Below are positions 34,437 through 37,927 of a stretch of DNA of 37,927 nt, in pieces. Positions within the stretch are counted from its first letter, which is position 1, and every line of letters starts with the position of its first letter. Origin of the DNA: Novosphingobium silvae (lineage in GTDB: Bacteria; Pseudomonadota; Alphaproteobacteria; Sphingomonadales; Sphingomonadaceae); assembly GCF_009856825.1 (NCBI RefSeq), contig NZ_WVTD01000026.1, positions 1 to 37,927 of the forward strand, read 5' to 3'. The notes beneath the pieces are model-generated. The model did no database searches. It was not told the origin of the DNA and saw only the letters and a program-made list of their open reading frames with translations. A program made the translations under genes and the position numbers.

Positions 34437-34626
34437 CTGTAACGCTTAGCGCCCCATCAATGAGAATCTAGTCGTACTACCTTAATGAGACGGACTGGTC
34501 GACCCCGATTTTGGAGGACGAAAGCCAAATTCTATTGATTGGCGATCGGGCCAAATTTTGTGTCCGTTGAGCGACCCCCTATCGTACAACCAAATTTCTT
34601 ATGGCGTTGCGTCCTATCTGATTGTG

Positions 34627-34648
34627 TGCCACTTTTTAAACCGTGGCA
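34627..34648. promoter_or_regulatory. Inverted repeat before the vapB gene, likely operator
   Basis: TGCCAC (34627-34632) and GTGGCA (34643-34648) face each other across a 10-bp AT-rich spacer (TTTTTAAACC) that could overlap a -10 region. It lies 26 bp before the antitoxin ATG. AbrB-type antitoxins usually repress their own promoter at such a site. Confidence 0.5.
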
Positions 34649-34673
34649 TATTTGGTCTAAGGTTCAACGTGTG

Positions 34674-35120
34674 ATGACGGCTATTGATCTGAAGGTGGCT
34701 GCCAATGGGCGAATGGTTCTTCCGAAGTCCGTGCGCGAAGCAATGGGCTTGTCGGGCGATACGAAGGTGACCGCGATCGTAGAAGCGGGTGGCGTCCGAC
34801 TTGTGCCCATCGGCCATCGTGTGATGCGCGCACGCGAGCTGTACCTGCAGGCGGTCAAGTCGCCGCGCACCACCGAAGACTTCCTACGCGACAGGCGTGA
34901 AGAGGCCGGGCACGACGAAGCGAGCATTAGCGATCCTGCCCCACGAGCGAGGTGGTGCTGGATGCATCGGCCGTGCTGGCGCTTCTGCGTGACGAGCCGG
35001 GGGCGGACATCGTTGCCGGCCACATGCCCAGAAGCGGACCAGCCGCAAACGACCCGTTGCAGACATTCGGCGGCATCCTTGTTAGCGGGCAAGCTCAGCG
35101 GCCTTGCAGTTTCATATTGA
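34674..35120 (+). CDS. vapB: AbrB/VapB-type antitoxin, C-terminus altered by frameshift
   Basis: Residues 1-46 form an AbrB/MazE-like swapped-hairpin DNA-binding domain (LKVAANGRMVLPKSVREAMG; TKVTAIVEAGGVRLVP). Residues about 50-85 are the toxin-binding tail (RARELYLQAVKSPRTTEDFL, RDRREEAGHDEA). A natural stop (TAG at 34928) is in the wrong frame; one missing base near 34921 would explain why the frame continues to 35120 with a meaningless Cys/Trp/Arg-rich tail. The native protein would be about 85 residues. It precedes a truncated vapC. Confidence 0.7.
   Translation: MTAIDLKVAANGRMVLPKSVREAMGLSGDTKVTAIVEAGGVRLVPIGHRVMRARELYLQAVKSPRTTEDFLRDRREEAGHDEASISDPAPRARWCWMHRPCWRFCVTSRGRTSLPATCPEADQPQTTRCRHSAASLLAGKLSGLAVSY
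34943..35029 (+). pseudogene. vapC: VapC PIN-domain toxin, N-terminal remnant
   Basis: The frame reads SEVVLDASAVLALLRDEPGA then DIVAGHMP, the start of a PIN-domain VapC with its first catalytic Asp (LDASA). The codon where ATG/GTG is expected is ACG (34943); the next possible start is GTG at 34952. After GHMP the similarity ends, so about 100 residues including the other acidic residues are missing. The toxin is dead. Confidence 0.7.
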
Positions 35121-35136
35121 GGAATCAGCCCACCTG

Positions 35137-36255
35137 ATGACAAATGTTCTTGTCCTCTATGGCCTGCCGCACTCGCTCTATACCGGCAAGGTTCGCAGTT
35201 ACTTGCGCAAGCAGGGCATCGGCTACCGTGAGAGACCGCCCAGCGACCCCCATTTCGCGCAAGTAGTGGTGCCGAGAATCGGGCGGGGCATCATCCCGGT
35301 CGTGGAGCTTGCCGATGGTAGCGTCGTGCAAGATACCGTCGACATCATCGATCACTTCGAACGCGCCGGTGTGCGCTATTCTGCCTATCCGAAGACGCCG
35401 CGCCAACTCGCAGTCGCGCACCTGTTCGAACTCTATTCGGTGCTTGGCCTGACGCGACATGCCATGCACTACCGCTGGTCCTACCTCGATAGACAGAAAG
35501 CTTTTCTGCAAGATGCTTTCGGGGTCGGCGGCAATGCCGAGCGCACCGCCTCGGTGATGGCGCGGATGAACAGCTATCTGCCAATGCTGGGCGTGTCGGA
35601 CGAGACAATCCCGGCAATCGAGGAAAGCTATCGCCAGCTACTTCAAGGGCTCGACGCACATTTCACACAGCATCCCTATCTGGTTGGCACCCAGCCTTCG
35701 ATCGGCGACTATTCGCTTTTTGGCCCGTTGTTCGCTCATCTTGGGCGCGATCCGGTTCCGCTCGCAATCATGCAGCGCGACGCGCCCAAAGTTCATCGCT
35801 GGGTCGAACGCATGCATGCGCCCGATCTCGACCTTGTGGAATATAACCTAGAGGGCGAACATGGTTTTGCTGCCGGTGATGAGATCCCGGCGTCGCTAAG
35901 TCCGGTGCTAGATCAGATCGCTGTCGAACTGCTGCCCGGCCTGACCGATAGGCTGAAGTTTCTGCGCGCTTACGTCGCCAGCGGCGCCGCCAAACCTGGC
36001 CAGCCCGTCACCTCCAAACCGCATCAGCGGATCGTCGGCGAAGTGGAAACGTCATTCCGCGGCATCCCCTATACGGGAGGGGTACAGCCCTACACTTTCC
36101 TTCTTTGGCAACGATTGCAGGACGCGGCAGCAGATAGCGAATCCGTACGAGACCTATTTGCCGCGCGTTCCCTCTCAGCCCTTCTCGAGGAGAAGCTGCC
36201 CATCAGGATCAGGCGCGCCGACAATATCGAAGTGTGGGACGAACGGAGCGACTGA
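35137..36255 (+). CDS. Glutathione S-transferase family protein with C-terminal extension
   Basis: A 372-residue protein. Residues about 4-85 form the thioredoxin-like GSH-binding domain (VLYGLPHSLYTGKVRSYLRK; GIIPVVELADGSVVQDT with the cis-Pro). Residues about 95-240 are the helical GST domain (VGTQPSIGDYSLFGPLFAHL). The last 110 residues are an extra region not found in classic 200-220-residue GSTs. Substrate unknown; sphingomonad GSTs often act on aromatic or halogenated compounds. ATG at 35137 is chosen; the nearest SD-like GAGGAA is rather far (about 13 bases). Confidence 0.85.
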   Translation: MTNVLVLYGLPHSLYTGKVRSYLRKQGIGYRERPPSDPHFAQVVVPRIGRGIIPVVELADGSVVQDTVDIIDHFERAGVRYSAYPKTPRQLAVAHLFELYSVLGLTRHAMHYRWSYLDRQKAFLQDAFGVGGNAERTASVMARMNSYLPMLGVSDETIPAIEESYRQLLQGLDAHFTQHPYLVGTQPSIGDYSLFGPLFAHLGRDPVPLAIMQRDAPKVHRWVERMHAPDLDLVEYNLEGEHGFAAGDEIPASLSPVLDQIAVELLPGLTDRLKFLRAYVASGAAKPGQPVTSKPHQRIVGEVETSFRGIPYTGGVQPYTFLLWQRLQDAAADSESVRDLFAARSLSALLEEKLPIRIRRADNIEVWDERSD

Positions 36256-36353
36256 CTGCCCCAACTACTCATTTAAGGAAACCGCTACTCATGGCCGCTT
36301 TCCACCCAGTTGCGGACATTCGCCTGGGCAGAATTCCTTACCGCAAGCTGCCG

Positions 36354-36755
36354 TCAATTAGGCTCATCCTGATCGAATTCGCTGGCATCCGAGCTCGAGT
36401 AGACTTCCTTGGCGGCTTGCATCCCGTTCAACGCTGCTGGAAATCCGGCATACACGCTCATCTGGATGATAATTTCCTCGATCTCGCTCTTCGTAAGACC
36501 GACATTGAGTCCGGCTTGGATGTGGACCTTCAACTGGGGCTGTGCCGTGCCCATCGCCGTAAGGGCTGCGATCGTCGCGATCTCTCGTTCGCGGAGGCCA
36601 AGACCGGGCCGTGCGTAGATATCGGCGAACGGGTATTCGATGGTGTAGCGGGCAAGATCCGGCGATATGTCCTTTAAGCTTTCAACCACCTTCTCTCCGG
36701 CTTCACCGTCGATTCTGCGAAGATTCTCGAGGCCTCTTTCGAACCTGTCAGTCAT
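36354..36755 (-). CDS. Carboxymuconolactone decarboxylase/AhpD-like protein
   Basis: A 133-residue protein of the CMD family: LARYTIEYPFADIYARPGLG, LREREIATIAALTAMGTAQP, QLKVHIQAGLNVGLTKSEIE and EIIIQMSVYAGFPAALNGMQ follow the gamma-carboxymuconolactone decarboxylase pattern. The CxxC of AhpD is absent, so peroxidase-type activity is unlikely. ATG at 36755 has AAGGA six bases upstream and overlaps the stop of the preceding gene; an ATG six bases earlier (36761) is an alternative. Last gene of a four-gene leftward operon. Confidence 0.85.
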   Translation of the reverse strand: MTDRFERGLENLRRIDGEAGEKVVESLKDISPDLARYTIEYPFADIYARPGLGLREREIATIAALTAMGTAQPQLKVHIQAGLNVGLTKSEIEEIIIQMSVYAGFPAALNGMQAAKEVYSSSDASEFDQDEPN

Positions 36756-36970
36756 GACCATTCCTTCATTAAGCGAGTTGCCAGCGAATGCATCGCTGGA
36801 GCAAGCAGCAGACTGATGAGGGGAACAAGGATTGCCGTCAGAATGAGTGTCTGAAATCCAAGCGCCATATCGCTCGCGATGAACCCCAGCAGCTTGAGCA
36901 TCCCGGTCACAAGCGGCCATACGACGAGCCAGACGAGCATGGTCCGCAATATAACGATCCGGAATGTCAT
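36752..36970 (-). CDS. Small two-helix membrane protein (DUF2798-like)
   Basis: A 72-residue protein with two membrane helices (about 7-28, ILRTMLVWLVVWPLVTGMLK, and about 38-60, GFQTLILTAILVPLISLLLA). The size and Pro/Leu-rich helices resemble DUF2798 proteins. It overlaps the upstream marR stop and the downstream CMD start by 4 bp each, so it is translated as part of the operon. Function unknown. Confidence 0.6.
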   Translation of the reverse strand: MTFRIVILRTMLVWLVVWPLVTGMLKLLGFIASDMALGFQTLILTAILVPLISLLLAPAMHSLATRLMKEWS

Positions 36971-37410
36971 TTGTCGGCTGCTGGATCGGGACGATGAAGG
37001 ATGGCGAAGTATCCCGGCAGAACCTCGTCGAGCTTGGCTTTCCCCGAGAGAGTAAGGGTCACGTTCCGGGAGCGAGCATCTTCTGAGTTTTCCGAAATCG
37101 CGATCAGGCCAGCCCGTTCCAAGCCCTGCAAGGTGCGCGTGACGACGGGCCGCGATACGTCCAGCCTTTCGGCAATTTCACTTGCAGCGAGGCAGTTTCG
37201 CTCGGGTTCGCGGTCGATAAGGATCATCATCAAAAAGCGAAGCTGCGAGAGGTCATGGCGCGCGAAGTATGCTTCCAGCTCGCGGATCAGCAGGCTCGCG
37301 CGTCGCATCAACCGAAGCGCGTCGAGCACTCTGTCGACATCGACATCGGCGAATTGGTCGGCATAACCGTCGACCATTTGTCGGCTGGGAAGTTCTTTAA
37401 GAAAGAACAT
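36967..37410 (-). CDS. MarR-family transcriptional regulator
   Basis: A 147-residue MarR protein. The winged helix is EIAERLDVSRPVVTRTLQGL (recognition helix), ERAGLIAISENSEDARSRNV (wing with the D-x-R) and TLTLSGKAKLDEVL. No cysteine is placed for redox sensing. It is the second gene of the operon and probably represses it through the palindrome at 37720-37737. Confidence 0.88.
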   Translation of the reverse strand: MFFLKELPSRQMVDGYADQFADVDVDRVLDALRLMRRASLLIRELEAYFARHDLSQLRFLMMILIDREPERNCLAASEIAERLDVSRPVVTRTLQGLERAGLIAISENSEDARSRNVTLTLSGKAKLDEVLPGYFAILHRPDPAADK

Positions 37411-37415
37411 CAGCC

Positions 37416-37709
37416 TTACCGAACCGGACGGAGATGAAGGATTTGCGGCTCTTCTGCCAGCCAGTCCCGGTAGGCTTCAAAGACGGCCCGGGTGTATGGT
37501 TGATCGTGGTGCGATGCCAGTGCGGCCTCGTCTCGCCATTCCTCATAGAGATACAGTGTTCCGTCCTGTGCATTTTCGCTGAGACGAAACTCCATGCAGC
37601 CGGGTTCGGCGCGCGTCTGTTCGATGATCTCGCAGATGGCCTCGCGCGCCTTGTTGTAGTGCGTTGGATGTGGCGCGATCCGTGCGATGATGTTCAACTG
37701 ATGGATCAT
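37416..37709 (-). CDS. Antibiotic biosynthesis monooxygenase (ABM) family protein, YgiN-like
   Basis: A 97-residue protein with the ABM dimeric ferredoxin-like fold pattern: LNIIARIAPHPTHYNKAREA, TRAEPGCMEFRLSENAQDGT, LYLYEEWRDEAALASHHDQP, YTRAVFEAYRDWLAEEP. Such proteins act on quinones or polyketide-like phenolics. It is the first gene of the operon and lies just downstream of the palindromic operator. Confidence 0.88.
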   Translation of the reverse strand: MIHQLNIIARIAPHPTHYNKAREAICEIIEQTRAEPGCMEFRLSENAQDGTLYLYEEWRDEAALASHHDQPYTRAVFEAYRDWLAEEPQILHLRPVR

Positions 37710-37719
37710 GACATTCCTT

Positions 37720-37737
37720 TAGTTATCATGCTAACTA
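37720..37737. promoter_or_regulatory. MarR-type operator for the ABM-marR operon
   Basis: TAGTTATCATGCTAACTA is an 18-bp inverted repeat with one mismatched pair (T-A-G-T-T-A-x-CATG-x-T-A-A-C-T-A). It lies 11 bp before the first gene's ATG. TAGTTA-type half-sites around a central CATG are common for MarR regulators of quinone and phenolic stress operons. Confidence 0.65.
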
Positions 37738-37805
37738 TATAATTCAGGGTGATGGCTGGTCAAGTCCAGAACTTCCTGAAAGCAGACCGTCCGCTAACCA
37801 CCCGA

Positions 37806-37927
37806 TTCTGTTGAAAAACTCGGCCTTGCAATGGCGCTAAAGTATTGATTCTATCTCTCCGCAGGTAGGCGGAGATGTCGGGATGATGGGCGAGCGGACG
37901 GTGGCGCAGGAGGCGCTGTTTTACAGC
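37806..37927 (+). mobile_element. Left end of another insertion sequence, cut by the window edge
   Basis: From about TTCTGTTGAAAAACTCGG (37805-37822) onward the sequence looks like an IS terminal region followed at once by a transposase start at 37883. The family is probably IS1182 or a related IS5-like group. The right end is outside the window, so the bounds are not certain. Confidence 0.5.
37883..37927 (+). CDS. Transposase N-terminus (IS1182-like), partial
   Basis: The frame reads MMGERTVAQEALFYS and runs off the window. This start is typical of IS1182-family transposases, whose N-termini open with a short run before a LFY motif. GTCGGG precedes the ATG. Only 15 residues are visible, so the family call is tentative. 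Confidence 0.5.
   Translation, partial: MMGERTVAQEALFYS

Noticed and set aside
1..37927. CRISPR array, tRNA or rRNA genes
   Set aside because: I looked for regularly spaced direct repeats and tRNA-like cloverleaf ends. The only regular repeats are the iterons at 1634-1741, which lack spacer-like unique sequence.

Overview
The window looks like part of a large, partly decayed plasmid (or plasmid-derived island) from an alphaproteobacterium, most probably a sphingomonad (Novosphingobium, Sphingobium, Sphingomonas or a relative). The grounds are high-GC codon use, many GTG/TTG starts, the protein style, an iteron-type replicon with ParA/ParB, an F-type transfer cluster and dense insertion sequences. 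I have run no database search, so the genus is inference.

Layout. 1-1.4 kb: a broken strawberry-notch-type helicase gene and a WGR-domain gene, both leftward. 1.4-6.5 kb: replication and partition. This holds an iteron array with 22-bp spacing, a half-iteron inverted repeat, the Rep_3-like initiator gene, two identical 18-bp palindromes on either side of parA (candidate parS), parA, parB, and a convergent helix-turn-helix gene. 6.7-7.7 kb: a tyrosine recombinase. 8.0-10.9 kb: a two-gene leftward operon in which a SMEK-domain/APAZ protein is translationally coupled to a catalytically inactive short prokaryotic Argonaute. This is the best candidate for an undescribed defence system. 11.1-20.9 kb: a plasmid primase-like gene, a lytic transglycosylase, a stand-alone protein resembling the RepC C-terminus, then traU-trbC-traN'-'traH-traG. 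A deletion has fused the front of traN to the back of traH out of frame, so this transfer cluster is probably not functional by itself. 20.9-22.8 kb: regulators and small genes.

23.1-31.8 kb: the start of a type I BREX locus (brxA, brxB, first half of brxC), cut off by an IS3-family element. On the other side of that IS is the first third of a serine resolvase gene. An IS66 element (perfect 8-bp target duplication) sits between this resolvase remnant and what looks like its own res/promoter region. An IS5-family element (perfect 4-bp duplication) sits inside the IS66 tnpC. This gives a clear order of events: IS66 into the resolvase region, IS5 into IS66, and a separate IS3-associated rearrangement that removed the rest of BREX and of the resolvase.

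31.9-37.9 kb: cargo and debris. It contains a DUF417 membrane protein divergent from a MarR regulator with a cysteine-rich tail, a thermonuclease gene remnant, an SRAP (YedK/HMCES-like) gene that seems to start at ATT, an intact serine resolvase, a VapB-type antitoxin followed by a truncated VapC, a glutathione S-transferase, and a four-gene leftward operon (ABM monooxygenase, MarR, small membrane protein, carboxymuconolactone decarboxylase-like) with a palindromic operator. The window ends in the left end of another IS.

The set combines plasmid maintenance (Rep, ParAB, resolvase, antitoxin), anti-invader defence (pAgo operon intact, BREX broken), remnants of conjugation, and oxidative/electrophile stress genes. 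No tRNA, rRNA or CRISPR array was seen.
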